From NCBI GenBank assembly GCA_947568835.1, contig OX387606.1, positions 11,222,001 through 11,286,000 of the forward strand: a stretch of DNA of 64,000 nt, written 5' to 3'. Every line of letters begins with the position of its first letter. Position 1 is the stretch's first letter. The stretch comes from Protonemura montana (Eukaryota; Arthropoda; Insecta; Plecoptera; Nemouridae). Below are positions 40,301 to 51,940 of the stretch, one piece after another. The translations under genes and the position numbers were made by a program. Under the pieces are notes generated by a model that was not told the DNA's origin, did no database searches, and was given only the letters and a program-made list of their open reading frames with translations.

Positions 40301-43300
40301 CATTGCTTACTTATTCCACAATTTAAGAAGTATAACTTAACATCTGAAATGACCGATGACATGTTATTTATTCGAAGATATATAAAATGTATGTTCTATT
40401 GCACAAATAAGCAGTTTCTGTTTGTCCTCCCAATGTGTGTGAGTGGGGTGCATCATAGAGCTATATTTCAAATGAATTAGGTAGACTGCAAACACCAATC
40501 TGCACTGACCACTACCTTACTGAATGTAAGTAGACACTTGAATGAACATCCGTAAATCTCCTACTTCTTAAAAAGTCTCTGGAAGGGTAATAATAGTTTC
40601 TGTGGATATAAACTACACCAGAGGTGGGCATGCATGAGGGAGACTTTCAGGGATTACATGTAAAACAAAATAATATAAACAAAATAATTAAAATTCATTT
40701 TATGCAGAAAATTGTGAAAACAATGCTATTGAGGGATTCATGCACAACTCTGGTCAGATCCTAGCCTAACGGCAGCTTGTGCTACGAGATAGACGATTAC
40801 AACCACTGAAGACTCCTGGCTGTCGTCTGGAAGAACACCACATTTCCTTACTACCCTCTCCAATGTTGGTCGAACGAACTTAAAACCCAATATCAAAGCG
40901 ACTATTTGTACAGCTTAAATGCTTCAGTTAGGTAATTAAACAAAATTCGTAGAAAGTGGATTAAAATGTTCAGCAAGACCCGCACTTAACCCGATGCAGA
41001 GCTGCATTTGCCTATCGTAAGATTTATCTTGGATTATTTTCTTTTTTTCTTTTAATTATTTACTGTAGTGTAAATTTGCGATTCTGCTAAGGTGGTCTGG
41101 TTCAGTGTCAAATTTAGGAGCTAAAAGCTGAGGAAGTGCGTAGATTGCCTGACTCAGCTCTTCATGATGACTGGTTCATGCTACGTGAAGTCTTTATAAT
41201 TTCAAGATGTAGTCATATCTACTTTCTGCTTCTACTGCTTACTAACTACTTAACTGCATACAATATTTTTATTGACCCTCATTTAGGTGTAATAACAATC
41301 TTTTATTGATTATCATTATAAAATATATTTTTAAAACTACGAGTTGTCATAACTTAAGAAACATTTACAGAATGTAATTGATATTGTTTTTAGCTAGTGG
41401 GTGTTCTGCTAGTGGCTGGCTAATTGACAGACCATTTTTACATTAAGGGTAAGTTTCCAAAGGCTAAATTACTAAATTAATAAAAAATCTTACCTTGACT
41501 TCCTCCAAAGGTGTGTTGTCCGGTATTTCTCGCAGTATCACGATGCACCGTTTGTGGTTTGGCCGCACTTTGATTCCTTCTTCATCGACCTGAACATTTG
41601 GCGATTCTCTGAGCACGTCCGTAATGAGCTTGATATCTTTAGTGAGTTTCTTAACTTGGTTGAAATTGGCAACGGTCCAGATCGGAACATATTGGTCGTT
41701 GTCCATCTGAGAGAGTAGGTATGCATCGTTTGCTAGGTTCTCTCTGGAAAAGAAGAAGTATGCGTAAAGCTAACAGAAACAATATATTTACAAATAAATA
41801 GTTGTTATTTTTTATGCTTGCAGGTTCATGTAGTTGAGGCAAGATGTTGGTAAGCCTTACCTCGAGAAATAGTACTCCAGCTGCGATGCTAGCAGCTGTT
41901 TGAGCTGGTCCATTGGGATGCCGGTGACCGGTCCTGGTGAGGTACAGGCTGGCAACGCCCCTGAGGGCGGTGGACTCGCAATTGGGTACGACTCCATTGA
42001 CTCTGCTCCGCCATTCATCGAGCTGAGAAATAATAAAATCATAAGCTAGATGAGTCACAGGTCAGAAATTTTAAAATAACATTTATAAATAGGTACTTAA
42101 TGTAAACAATTAAGGCACAACTTAATTTTAAAATAATGCCTACTGCTTCTTTAAAGACTAATTTGTGTGCAAGAAAAACTAGATAGAAGTTTTTACCTGT
42201 ATTCCGTGCTAGCGACGGCTGTAACTGTAGAGATGAGAGGTTCAGGGGTGGCCGGGTACACCGCCCCTGAAGGGAGCTTCCCAATGTCCCCATTCATGTA
42301 CACGCAACCTACAGGACAAAATAGTTTCAACAACATGTTGGGAATCAATTTTTAGGAGTTAGACAAGATATGTACTGGGTAAATAACAAATTCTAAGCAC
42401 AGGGCTTGTTTTCAAAATATTTTCGTTGCAGATAATCCTTGCTACCGTTTTTCATCATTATCACATGAACTGAGAATCGCTGCCAAGAAAATTATGTAAA
42501 GCTGTGAGATATCAGGCTTTATGTGAGTTCTCACACAAGCCACCATAATATATTTAAGCTCTATGTACTGACCATCAGTAACTTGGCATACATTTTTTGT
42601 CTTGAACTAGCTATAGATATCTATAGCCAACAAGCCTATCGATGCCTAAATTGGATATTTGCTAATATAGACAGACATGTCAACTAAACTTATTTCAGAT
42701 AGCTACAGACTACTAATTTGTTTAACAAATTTATAAGGAATAGTAATGGAAGAATAAAGTCACATTAAACATTATAACCTTAATTTTATTCTAAAGTAGG
42801 GAGTCATAGGCTCAACAGCTAGGTGGTGCCAGGTTTGCAAGACTGACAAAATGATTGATTGCTACTGCAATGTAAAAGAACTCATATACTGAGTACTTAC
42901 ACCCAGTTATACAGAAACATAAATTATCCCCAGAAACTATCGGAAACTGTTGAAATGCTGCATCCAAAACTCTTGTCTATGCCAGTAGGCCAAACTCTCA
43001 ACCCACATACCTACCAGCCATTTCTGTTCGGTAATCCCACGTTTCTTAGGATGTTCCTATGATTACACAGCAGAAGTGATGGCTGCCATTCACATCAGCT
43101 AATTTTTAGACATTAATAAGTCGTACATAACCCACGAATTACGCGATTACAAATTTTTATGAGACCTATCCCGGAAACCATGTGCCTCTTTCACTGGGCT
43201 TCTTTTATCAGTGTAGAAGCAATAAAAGGATGCAGTACGTAGGCACCGCAATGAAAAATATTCCAATTAGCCTCAAATGAATACGGTATACTAATAAATA

Positions 43301-44200
43301 AACACAAAGCTACAGATATGTATTAATAAGGGGTGAATAAGTAGTTCGAGCAACGTTAGTTGTTTTTATTCTTACCGTTGTGAAGAGACTTAACTCCACA
43401 CAAAATTCTTACGGAAACTTGCAAAATGGCCGACACAGAAGGCACATGCCAAGGAAACGTTGCATCATGGGCTTTGCAACAACCACAAGCACTGACATCT
43501 GTTGAAAGCCTATGACACTCGCTCTAGAATCGAGGTATTTTTTTTTATTAAAATAATTATATCTTGGGATCAGTTTTACAACTAAACGAAATTAAAACGC
43601 AGTTATAGAAAACTCCGTCAGTATTCAGATTCAACAGACACTGTTCACTCTACCGACAAAGATAAATTAACTACCATTAGAATCGCATTACCAAGTGAAC
43701 TTAAACGACCTTGATCTTGAAATACAAAGTTATGTCAATGTCCACGTGCTTGCGACAAAATACTTACCATACAAGTAAATAACCACTGGGCTTTCGATCA
43801 CCTACGGCCACCAGCTTCCACAAATTGCTCAGAATAATCACTTATGACCCCTGAATGCTTTGCCAAAAACGTCAGGCTGTCACAGCCGTCACAGAACTCT
43901 AGCGACTGAGCAAATGCCCGAAGTAGAACAAATTTCCATGATAGTAGGTCTCTAATTAAAATGAACACGGTTGATCGAGTTTACTTTACCTTCCGTGCTA
44001 GACACTTCGTCGACGGCAGCATCTTGAGGCAGCGTCGTTGTGATCTCGACGATTGCATCAGTGCATATTGTGGTCTCCTTGCTTTCGAATATGTCGGCGT
44101 CAGGATTCAAGGTTGGTGCATTGATGCTTGGAGTCACCTGGATGTGCGGGAACAAGGTATGATTTTCATTTTTCATCTTTCTCTTTGAAAGATTCGACAT
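28397..44200 (-). CDS. LARP4: La-related protein 4 (LARP4)
   Basis: Coding exons in transcript order: 44200-43990, 42308-42197, 42022-41861, 41743-41494, 40047-39907, 39434-39004, 37239-36958, 36432-36166, 35564-35292, 34477-34207, 33609-33423, 28548-28397. They total 2739 nt (912 aa), all in phase. Features: PAM2-like motif [12 protein letters not shown] (27-38); La motif about 147-225 ([20 protein letters not shown], then VPIWTVANF); RRM about 230-300 ([31 protein letters not shown]). After these come [11 protein letters not shown], a FPPLPG motif, [15 protein letters not shown] and a final RGG-like exon ending RPRSPK, all landmarks of LARP4. LARP4 binds poly(A) RNA and poly(A)-binding protein in the cytoplasm and stabilises mRNAs. 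The start at 44200 follows an in-frame TAG directly, but a splice acceptor at about 44153 could instead connect to a more distal first exon. The donor of the penultimate exon (GTTGGT) is weak. Confidence 0.93.
28689..28750. repeat. About three tandem copies of a 20-bp unit
   Basis: The unit TGCAATAAACGTAATTATTC recurs with small changes (GTAGTTATTTA, GTAAATATACA) three times in a row. Confidence 0.8.
28849..30121. mobile_element. 1.27-kb terminal-inverted-repeat element, non-coding
   Basis: The left end at 28849-28881 (core GAGTACTTATTTGGTCTA) is the inverse of the right end at 30089-30121 (core TAGACCAAATAAGTACTC). The arms are about 33 bp with few mismatches. A second, diverged copy of the same kind of motif lies further inside on each flank (TTCTATCTCCACTTCGA near 29119; GGAGTTAGAACAAATAAG near 29923). 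No transposase frame is present and I could not fix a target-site duplication. It reads as a MITE or foldback element. Confidence 0.6.
30557..30564. repeat. Left target-site duplication of the hAT element
   Basis: CTCATCAC, identical to 33259-33266. Eight base pairs is the hAT target-duplication length. Confidence 0.93.
30565..33258 (+). mobile_element. Complete hAT-superfamily DNA transposon
   Basis: The 2694-bp element has 25-bp terminal inverted repeats at 30565-30589 and 33234-33258 (TARAGCTAGGATAGTT..., one mismatch). It is flanked by a perfect 8-bp duplication, CTCATCAC. Inside each end are clusters of a subterminal motif (GCATGTTTTGCATATTTG), arranged in inverse on the two sides and probably bound by transposase. 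It encodes an unbroken two-exon transposase. It is inserted in the last LARP4 intron, opposite to the host gene. The perfect duplication and open frame indicate a young, potentially autonomous copy. Confidence 0.92.
31229..32947 (+). CDS. hAT transposase with N-terminal CGGBP1/BED-like zinc finger
   Basis: Two exons, 31229-31339 and 31547-32947, join in phase to 503 aa. The intron has a GTAAGA donor and a TTTTTTATAG acceptor. A C2-H2 finger (Cys31, Cys34, His49, His55) spans the splice junction and probably recognises element ends. Hallmarks of a hAT catalytic domain follow: SMDETTD (candidate Asp160), [11 protein letters not shown] (Asp229), CLAH (253-256), ITRWGTW, and near the C-terminus [13 protein letters not shown] (Glu462 candidate) in the dimerisation region. 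I chose the ATG at 31229 because it gives the short N-terminus usual before this finger; in-frame ATGs at 31091 and upstream would add a hydrophobic leader of no family resemblance. No stop or frameshift breaks the protein. It is a mobile-element gene, not a host gene; host domestication cannot be excluded from sequence alone. Confidence 0.9.
33259..33266. repeat. Right target-site duplication of the hAT element
   Basis: CTCATCAC, matching 30557-30564 exactly. Confidence 0.93.
37943..38549. mobile_element. 607-bp MITE with 35-bp inverted repeats at TTAA
   Basis: The terminal inverted repeats at 37943-37977 and 38515-38549 differ at one position (starting AGGGGCATTTACCC and AGAGGCATTTACCC). 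TTAA lies at both outer borders (37939-37942, 38550-38553). A TTAA target is typical of the piggyBac superfamily, although a TA target cannot be separated from it by sequence. The interior is partly GC rich and has no transposase. It sits in the LARP4 intron between the exons ending 39004 and starting 37239. Confidence 0.8.
40048..41493. other. LARP4 intron, no further feature seen
   Basis: AT-rich intron between the La-motif exon and the RRM exon; no coding or repeat structure that I can support. Confidence 0.5.
42309..43989. other. LARP4 first coding intron, no further feature seen
   Basis: AT-rich intron; small open frames show no splice signals or family resemblance. Confidence 0.5.
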
Positions 44201-44339
44201 CTATCGGTTTTCCAGATAGAAAAATCTTGAAAAAGCACTGTATTGCATCATAAAATATTAATTCGGGTTCCTGCGGGAGTGCTCGTGGATCAACACATTT
44301 GACCCATTTCCAGAAAACGTTTCCGAGCTTTTCTTACTT

Positions 44340-44760
44340 CAACTCAAACGTTAGAAAGCGAAGGTGACAACAAAAACACTTCGATCGTAACACGGGACAG
44401 TGCGAGATTTATAAATAATCTACAATGGAATGTGAGGCGAGCCACTTGGCTCTTCAGAATCTATCGCGGCCGAGAGAGACATTTCGTTCGGTTTTGGGCC
44501 AGCGCTCGGGTTAGCAAGGCGTCGGTGTAAATTTAGTCAAGACAGTCACCGCTCGCAAACGACCTCCCCCCCCCCCCCCCCCCCCCCCACCCTCCCGCCA
44601 TGTCACCGAAATCACCACCATATTACCGCAGACACGCGCGGGGTCGGCGTCGACGTCGGCGTCGGCGTCGGAGCCGGTGGGTCTCATGACTTTGGAACGA
44701 GACGCCGTTTGTTGCAGGCCGTTTAATTTGTTTATATTGTTTAATGATTGAGTCGATAAA
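44340..44760 (-). promoter_or_regulatory. Candidate LARP4 promoter region
   Basis: CpG-rich and GC-rich sequence (CGGCGTCGACGTCGGCGTCGG and a 23-base C tract) starts about 150 bp upstream of the predicted LARP4 start, in otherwise AT-rich DNA. No TATA box or initiator was assigned. Confidence 0.35.
44566..44588. repeat. Poly(C) tract of 23 bases
   Basis: An uninterrupted run of 23 C, hence poly(G) on the strand of LARP4, just upstream of its predicted start. Length may be unstable or a sequencing artefact. Confidence 0.9.
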
Positions 44761-47700
44761 TGTGAGGTTTTGTTAGAAAAGGCCTTGTTATGCTCCTGAT
44801 AGTGACGGCTATCAGCCTATTCAAGATATTTGCAAGACCTGGATATTTTTGGAATTGTTTTGGTATCGTGGAAAAAGAAAATAAGTTGGTACTTAAAATT
44901 AGGCGCATTTCTACAAATAACAATTACCAAAAATCTGTCAAACTCAAATTTAGTACATTACTAGTTTTGTGAGACAGAATCTTCATAAATACGTTCCGCT
45001 AATTAAGAAATGAACTCAGATTAAAAATAGAGACGAATTTTCCGTCACGTTTCTTTTACTCTTGGCTGAAGCTTCGAGTCTTTCCATCTGTTGATCGCCC
45101 ACCCATTCTAGAGCAGCGACAAAGAGCTATTTTTCCCGAGCCGATATATCGGCACCCCTGCTGCGAGACCAGAAAGCCCAAATAGAACAATCACCGATTT
45201 TATGTACGCGCACAAGTTCGATTGTTTCGGGACCAAGCACCCCGAAGCCGTACTGTTATTGACATGGAGACGTCGTCACGCACTCGACGTCGTCGCAATG
45301 CGATGCGTGCGCCTTCGACACTCACGCATTCGCCGACGCACAATTTAACGCACGAGCGGCCGCAAATGTGGGTCGGGGTTTATCTAACCCTCTCTCTTAA
45401 CAAGATGGGGTTTTGAACGTAGATTGCTAACTTCGTTATTAATAGGTATGAAGATGTGAAAGATTAATATTAGGAAGAAGTTTAATTATAATTGGCCAGG
45501 TGGAAATGAAAGGACGCTAAGTACGTTGATACCTGAGAGTGCAGTAAAGGTATAGTATACCAACATACGCGAGCATAATTTTTAATGAAAACAAAACTTT
45601 GAAAGGTACTTGGAAAATTTCATTTGATATCGTGAGATACAATCTTGAACCAGGTTAAAATATGCAGTGTTCAATTTATGATTCCTATGTTCCTTAAAAT
45701 CGTAAGTATCAGGGAATCAACCCATGCATTATTAAATCATAACTCTGGAAACAAGCTTTTGGAGGACCCGTGAATTGAAATTACTTCTGTAGAAATCGGC
45801 GTGTTTTGTTATCAGTTACAAATTCGTAACCAAACAGTAGCGTATTGCGTCACTTGCATTCAAACTACGACCAAGCACCGACACGATATAGTGGCACAAT
45901 AAAATCTAATATGTGTACAGCGTGGCAGCTGAACATCCAACACAATATCTGTGTACCTGATGTGTTCTGACTCCTGACACAATCACTATTACCAACTACA
46001 GAGTACTTAGTCCTGGGATTTTGCTCTGTGAATGAAACGCCATCAATCGTCAAAGGCCATGGCGAGGAAGTAACGATAGAAAACCATATTTTATCAGAAT
46101 TGTGCGATCTGCTTCCAATGTCGTAATTTTTATAGCACACGCTTATTTACAACATAATATACATCTTCCTGTGTGTACGTTCCACGAATTCAAAGTTAAA
46201 ATGTCAAATGCGTCAACAGTTCAAAATACCTGTTGCTAATGCCATGTAATTAATGCTACAGGTCAAATGTGTGCGGGGTCGATGAAAGGGCAATCTGGTC
46301 TACGAGCTCGACTCTCAGTTAGAAGTGATTTAAAAACAGAAAAGAAGAGTGCCTCTAAGAATTTTCAGAGGGATTTTTATCTAATATATATATGTCGCAA
46401 CAACCCTTTGCGATTTTGCGAGTTATAAGTTTTGAAAGAAATCCTACGCCAGAAAAGTGTAGTAATTGCTCTCCAGGAAGAGCAACTATTAAAGAAATCT
46501 ACTGCAAAACACAGAGTACAGATATGTCGAAATACGATGTGATCACAACTGCTGTAGCTCTCATGTGAGACCCATTGACGCAGTCCCTCACTGCTAATGA
46601 GTCCAATTATAAAAGAGTCGTTGATCAATATCTGTCGACGCGTGAGTGTGCCCTCGTTGGACGTGTACGCCCACCCCTATGGTGCGTAAACACAATTGCT
46701 CCCCCGACCCTTGAGATAGGTCAGCGACCAGTCTCTGTTTCTGACATGACACCGGCGTCGTGACCTTCATTCACAACCAAACGCCGACTGCAACTGACAT
46801 CGCGACGCAAACTTATAGCATCAGGCGTCGCGACGGATCGAACGACGTCGCCACAGGCGTCGTCTCGCTCGACGTCTGGCTGCTTCGTGGTACAGATAGC
46901 TTTCGGTTTCCATATAGGAGAGGAGGGCAATCACTTGATATTTATTTGCGAACTTGAAAAGTATTGGAGTATCAATTTTAGCATTCAAGTTCAATGCTCG
47001 TTTCATAGGTTTAATTTTTGTTATCGTTGTCTTTGTTTGGCACGAGTCCTGATTATGTTTCTAGCCTTGATTTGAATTCGAAAGGCGAGCATTATCTTCC
47101 GTTACTTAAATTTAAAAAAATTATATGAATTAACTTGCCCAAATGTACGAATTTTTCTCTACATTTAATGCAACAAAACTAGGAATGCTCAAGAAGGCAA
47201 GGCATATATTTCTGAAATTAATTAGTCTGGCTTCGCGCGGTATACTATTCGTCGCGCTGTGGTTTTGCAGCCCGTGATAAGAACACAAGTTGAGTATAAT
47301 TGCAGATAAGACTTCATTCGACCAACGTCACTTGTCGATAAAAGGCCTTTACAGTAATTAAACTAAAACGGCCAACTGGCTATAGGTGGTACTAATATCC
47401 CCAAGGGTTTCACAACAAATTACCATTAGCGTCCGATTTTTCATTGTCGAACAAGAACGAAGCCTACTCGTCTGCAAACATCATTTTAGCAGCTAAATAA
47501 CCTTTTCCCAGAATTACCCATACGCTAATCGATAATGAGAGTCACTGACCAAATTAAAAAATACAGATAATACGCATCAAGGAAAAACCGACTAGAAAAT
47601 AACGCAATTTCCTCGAAAGGCAAACCATCCATTGACAAGGCGTTGCCATAGCACATTCTTATAAGTCCAAAACGTCTTGTCGACAAGCATATGTTACACC

Positions 47701-48028
47701 GGGGGCAAAATGCAGCTTCGAGTCGCGCCCCTGCCATACCCCACGTGCTGCTGGGGGTAAGGAGACGCCGCCGCCGTAGTCCATGACGTACCCCGTCGGT
47801 CGAGGCGCCAGGTCCTCCGATATCGATCCAACATGGCGCAAATGAGGCGCACAATATTGCGATCCACAATGGTACGCGCGCGTTTCCACACGCGGTAAAC
47901 GTCAAAAACGTCAGTGAAATAGTCAAAACTCGACCGATGGCATAGCGTCGGTCGTCCGAGAGCGTCGTCACGATATGTCACTCGTTGAGGACAACATATG
48001 GTAGCGAAATGAGTGGTGTACATTCCCT

Positions 48029-48178
48029 TACCTTCTGTATGATATAGCAACGAGGGTTGTACGCTGTACATATGTAAGTGCCATCGGCGTCCAGACAAGA
48101 TGATAGCGAATCGGCGATGTGTTTATGCTCGTGTGACAGGTGAGTTGAAAGCTGGGCCCGATGTCTTCGGAGCGGCAT
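48029..48178 (-). other. Possible distal 5' exon of LARP4
   Basis: On the - strand an open frame from the ATG at 48178 ends in a good donor (CAGAAG|GTAAGG at 48029/48028). Its phase 0 fits a phase-0 acceptor (TTGTTCCCGCACATCCAG) just before the PAM2-like segment of LARP4 at about 44153. The roughly 50-residue peptide has no recognisable motif, so this could be an alternative first exon or chance. Confidence 0.25.
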
Positions 48179-49573
48179 CTAGACGAAGTGCCAACCATGC
48201 CTTGTAGCGGCGGACCTGTTGAGCCGGGATGGGACGGTGCCAGCTGGCAGTCGTCGTCGTCGTCGTCAAGCCACGCCTTCGCGGACGACGACGCCGACGC
48301 CGCTAGTGTCACTCGCACGTCGACGTCGTCGACGACGAGGCGGAGGGCGAGGACGTCTGTTTATGTTTGGCCGTGAATAAGGTGAACGCCGATCAGTAGG
48401 GCGAAGGACACATGGTTGGTAAAGTTATTGGGGTGGAAGCGTTCGTAGATTTTGCCGCTCGAGTAGGGTTTTTTTGTTTAGGGGAGATTTTGATTCAGAT
48501 GACTCTTTCAACTATTGCCAAAAACTGAATTTTAATTCTATCATACATTTCTATCTTTTTCTAAGCTTTTTGTAACTGTGCAAAAGCATTTATCCACGGA
48601 CCGAACCAAAACTTTATCTCTTTCGAAATATATTTTTAGAAAACTTGTATGTGCTTCTAGTCCTACCGAATGATACTTGTCAGGTAACTCGTTCAAAATA
48701 TGAATACATATGCAGGTTCTTGTTTGAACAAAACCGGGGGAAGTTTCTCTTGAAAATCTATACGCCTGAGAGGTAGGCTATTAGACGTACGTTCCAGTAG
48801 TGCAACGTGCATACCGCTAGTCAGTGGTTGCTGGCTTCCGCTGATTTCCACGGTTCTTTCGTAGGTAACACCTTGACTGGTTATTGCCAGTTCCAGCTCC
48901 CAGCCCCCAGGGATTTTTTTTATTGACTAGTGCCACCCTCAGCTGTGCAAGAAACGAAGCATACTCAAATAAGATCTTTGCTGCTGCCTGTAAGACTGCT
49001 GACAGTTCGCATATTTTTATATAATTCCCCCACCACCTACACTCTGGTCGCATACAAATGCAGCCCAACATTTTATGCCATCAAGATATCAGGAAATGCC
49101 AGTAGGAACCCACAAATATATGTAAAATCAACCCCCCGGAGAAAGATATTTTGGGTATTCTGTCCAAAACGGTACAGTTCCAATTGGTTCCAGAGGTTAA
49201 AATATTTCGTAGTTGTTCAAATGTAGTTTCAAATTGCCAGAAAATCCAAAAATTACTGAATGCACCCCAAATGTGACCCGAAATTACTCCCAGGTCATTG
49301 ACGGCCCAACGTTGCACTGTGAATTGTCAAATCAAGCAATCTTAAGTTTCAATTATCTTCAAAATTGTGGAGACATTCATAAATTTTAGGTTTTGCCAAA
49401 AGAAGTCACAGGTATATTATTATGAGGAGACAGGCTAATAAGCACAGCTGTCACTAAGGAAATGGGTCTTTAAAAGACTCCGAGGGCTAATGGCAGAGTC
49501 AGTTTGCAACACTTTGCAGGACAATTTCTTTAACACAAGTTTACACTTGTTAACACTGGAATATTGTGTGCAT

Positions 49574-49650
49574 GGATTGCCCAGTTGAAGAGCATCCTGC
49601 CAGCCAGTAGAATGTTCCGGAATTTGAATCCCGGATCCAGGCTCTCCTAC
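49574..49650 (+). mobile_element. Degenerate tRNA-like SINE head
   Basis: TTGCCCAGTTGAAGAGCA resembles a tRNA D-arm with the A box. About 40 nt later CCGGAATTTGAATCCCGG forms a T-arm-like stem and loop (TTTGAAT for TTCGAAT). Acceptor and anticodon stems do not form, so this is not a functional tRNA. Confidence 0.4.
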
Positions 49651-50538
49651 ATCCATCGCTCGATGGTTCGAGTTCCTATGAGGCATGTAGACAACACAAC
49701 ATACGCACCAATAGAAAAATCCAGACACTTCCATGAAAATTGTCACATTGAAAGCAAATATTTTCATCGAGTCTTTCCACTTTTTGTTTGGTAATGTTCC
49801 TGAATTACAGGGGAATTAAGTACTGTCTAACCAGTTAAGAAAATAAAAACAAAGTATGCAAATTGAATCAATTTATTTTTTATCACACACAAAATTGGGG
49901 TTAAACAATTAAAATAAAAAACACGGTCATTACAACGCACAGCTTTTCTCGAAGAAAAGTCGCCAGTCACTGAGATTAGCAATCAATCAGAAAATTGAAG
50001 GGTGAAATTATGGATAGCAGGTGGAAATTATGGAAACATTGATGCTATTACGATTGGGAAATTTAGAGACCCGACAAATAAATATTCTATAGTTCAAGTA
50101 ACATTGAAAAGCAGGCCACCCTCAAACGATTGCAGTGTAAAAAAATAACTCCTGCACATTTCCTGCTTAGCATGGGTGGCAGTCCTTACAAAAATGAAAA
50201 ACAATTCCATCTCCTACGCAGAGCTACCTTCTCGAAAGTCATCGACAGTACTCAAATACATGATCTTGTCACCGCAAGCTGGGTGCGGACATTTCTACCT
50301 CCTAGCGCGTTAATGAGAATTTACTGTATCCAAAAGTATTGCTGTTATTGCTTGATTTTAATTGGCCAAAAGAAATTGAAAAAAAATTAAAGAAATCTAT
50401 GGCCTAGATAAAGATTTCAGCGGCCAATTATTGGGAGTTGCTCAACCAATGCGAGATTCCTCAACAACAGGACTGACAAATTTTGGTAGCACGAAGATCA
50501 TCGCAAAGTCGTGTCGGCGGCATGACACGTCTGACAGC

Positions 50539-51419
50539 TTAAAAACCATGGACTTTGAGTTGCTCGGGCTTTGCGAGACCTGCTTTCGTCAGCCACTGGC
50601 AGATGTTTTCGCGTTGATCGCCTTGCAGCTGGAGAACTTCACCGTACTCGGGGTGTTCGATCACAGTGCCATTGCACGCAAACTCCTACAAACAAACAAA
50701 ATAGTATTCAGTTAAGCCTTGTTCTACCACTGTGTATCTAAACCACAAATAAGGCTTATCATTTGTAGCTAACCTTTTTACATGCTCGGACAATTTTCTT
50801 CAAGTCATACTCAGAAGACAAGCCCTGAACTGTTGTTAGAGTCTTACGACCATTGCGCTGCTGGATCCTTATATGCACGAGACCGTCTTGCACATCATCA
50901 TCTGAACCCTTGATTGCATCTGCAAAGGGGTCTGTAAACAAATATGTTAAAATCAGTAAATGTCAATGCCATTCAAAGTTTGACAAGAAAGTGTAGCCAA
51001 TGGCATGGATTTTAATGCAAAAGAATTACCCTTGCATTGTAAGTCTTGATATATCTGCTCAGTAATACAGAGAAAGAAGTTTTAATTTAAAAATCGATTG
51101 ACAAGCAGCATAATTTCTGCTACAAAATTCCCATCCAATTGTGTCAAATGGGCAAGCCAAGTCAATGCCCTTTTAAGAGAAGAGGGCCTAGGTTATCTGC
51201 TGTCAACTTTAATATACATAGTCCACTAGTGTCAGGAAAAAGGTGTCAATGAAGATAATAACCGCAGAAAGCTTCGTAAAATTTTAATAGGCCAGCTTAA
51301 AATTTCGTCATCCTGCAAGTGACAAACCCGGGAACCATTTTGTTTCTGCGAAGTTTTACTTTACATTATAAAATCCACAATGCCTACTTACCGAATGTGT
51401 TCAGATTCTGGATGGACAT
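50539..51419 (-). CDS. eIF1: Translation initiation factor eIF1 (SUI1)
   Basis: Three exons, 51419-51392, 50931-50774 and 50685-50539, join in phase to 333 nt (110 aa), the usual length. The protein starts MSIQNLNTFDPFADA and contains the SUI1 core, with VHIRIQQRNGRKTLTTVQG, the loop CNGTVIEHPEYGEVLQLQGD and the end LAKPEQLKVHGF, all near-invariant in animals. eIF1 binds the 40S subunit near the P site and enforces stringent start-codon selection. The middle exon uses a GTTAGC donor. The gene lies head to head with the BTB gene. Identity is as certain as sequence alone allows. Confidence 0.97.
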
Positions 51420-51621
51420 ACGACAAATAAATAGAGCACTTGGGAGAATTTACTTGCTAAGAGCAATAAACTGGGAGAGAAAGGCAGATGAGAAAAGATA
51501 AACTACGGCGATATCGACGGCTAATACTTCGCAGTGAACTCTAGACCGGATATGACGCGCTGATGGTAATAAACAATCGCAAGCACTTGGCCGCAGATTG
51601 CGTTTAAGAGCTCAGTCAAAT
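51420..51621. promoter_or_regulatory. Candidate bidirectional promoter, eIF1 and BTB gene
   Basis: Only about 200 bp separate the eIF1 start codon from the first ATG of the presumed BTB 5' exon on the other strand. Both start sites must lie here or very near. No TATA box was seen; GACGCGCTGATG and GGCCGCAG are GC-richer segments. Inference from gene spacing. Confidence 0.45.
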
Positions 51622-51791
51622 ATGGCGGAGATATTACAACTGAACGCTTTAGCATATGGCCGTTCATTACTGACGTCAATCTTGGCAAGCAAAAACCTAA
51701 ACGACATCAAAAATCAAAATATACCTCGGAAGACAAGATATCGCTCCGAACCTGTAAGAAATATCGACATGCAGATGGAATTGCATCTCTG
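51622..51791 (+). other. Presumed 5' untranslated exon of BTB gene with upstream ORF
   Basis: ATGGCGG at 51622 opens a 56-codon frame ending at a donor TCTCTG|GTAAGA (51791/51792). Splicing to the acceptor TTTTTGCAG at 51917 makes the codon at the junction TG+A, a stop, 20 nt before the main ATG at 51941. So the frame is an upstream ORF, or a small separate peptide. The exon boundary at its 5' side is unknown. Confidence 0.4.
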
Positions 51792-51940
51792 GTAAGATTT
51801 CCTTCGCTGTCAAGACTTGTTTGCATAGATTTCCTGTTTAAAAACTACCTTTGCCCAACCCCCCTTTATAATGTCATCACAAACAACAATATTACAGAAA
51901 ATCTTTCCTTTTTGCAGATCGTATACAAAAATCGAAAATT

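Larger units (their letters stand above)
44201..50538. other. Intergenic region between LARP4 and eIF1
   Basis: No coding gene is firmly supported. CpG-rich patches lie at about 44440-44700, 46660-46890 and 47690-48380 and may carry LARP4 promoters or untranslated exons. A possible SINE lies near 49574-49650. The stretch up to 50538 should include the eIF1 3' UTR; a candidate poly(A) signal on the - strand is AATAAA at 49877-49872. Confidence 0.45.

Noticed and set aside
47525..47971. 148-codon - strand open frame
   Set aside because: Located in a CpG-rich patch with long chance frames; no motif, no splice signals, and mixed composition.
48161..48376. Ser/Asp-rich + strand open frame
   Set aside because: Generated by a GTCGTC simple repeat; the opposite frame is equally open.
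49574..49650. Functional tRNA gene
   Set aside because: A- and B-box-like parts are present but acceptor and anticodon stems do not fold; kept only as a SINE candidate.
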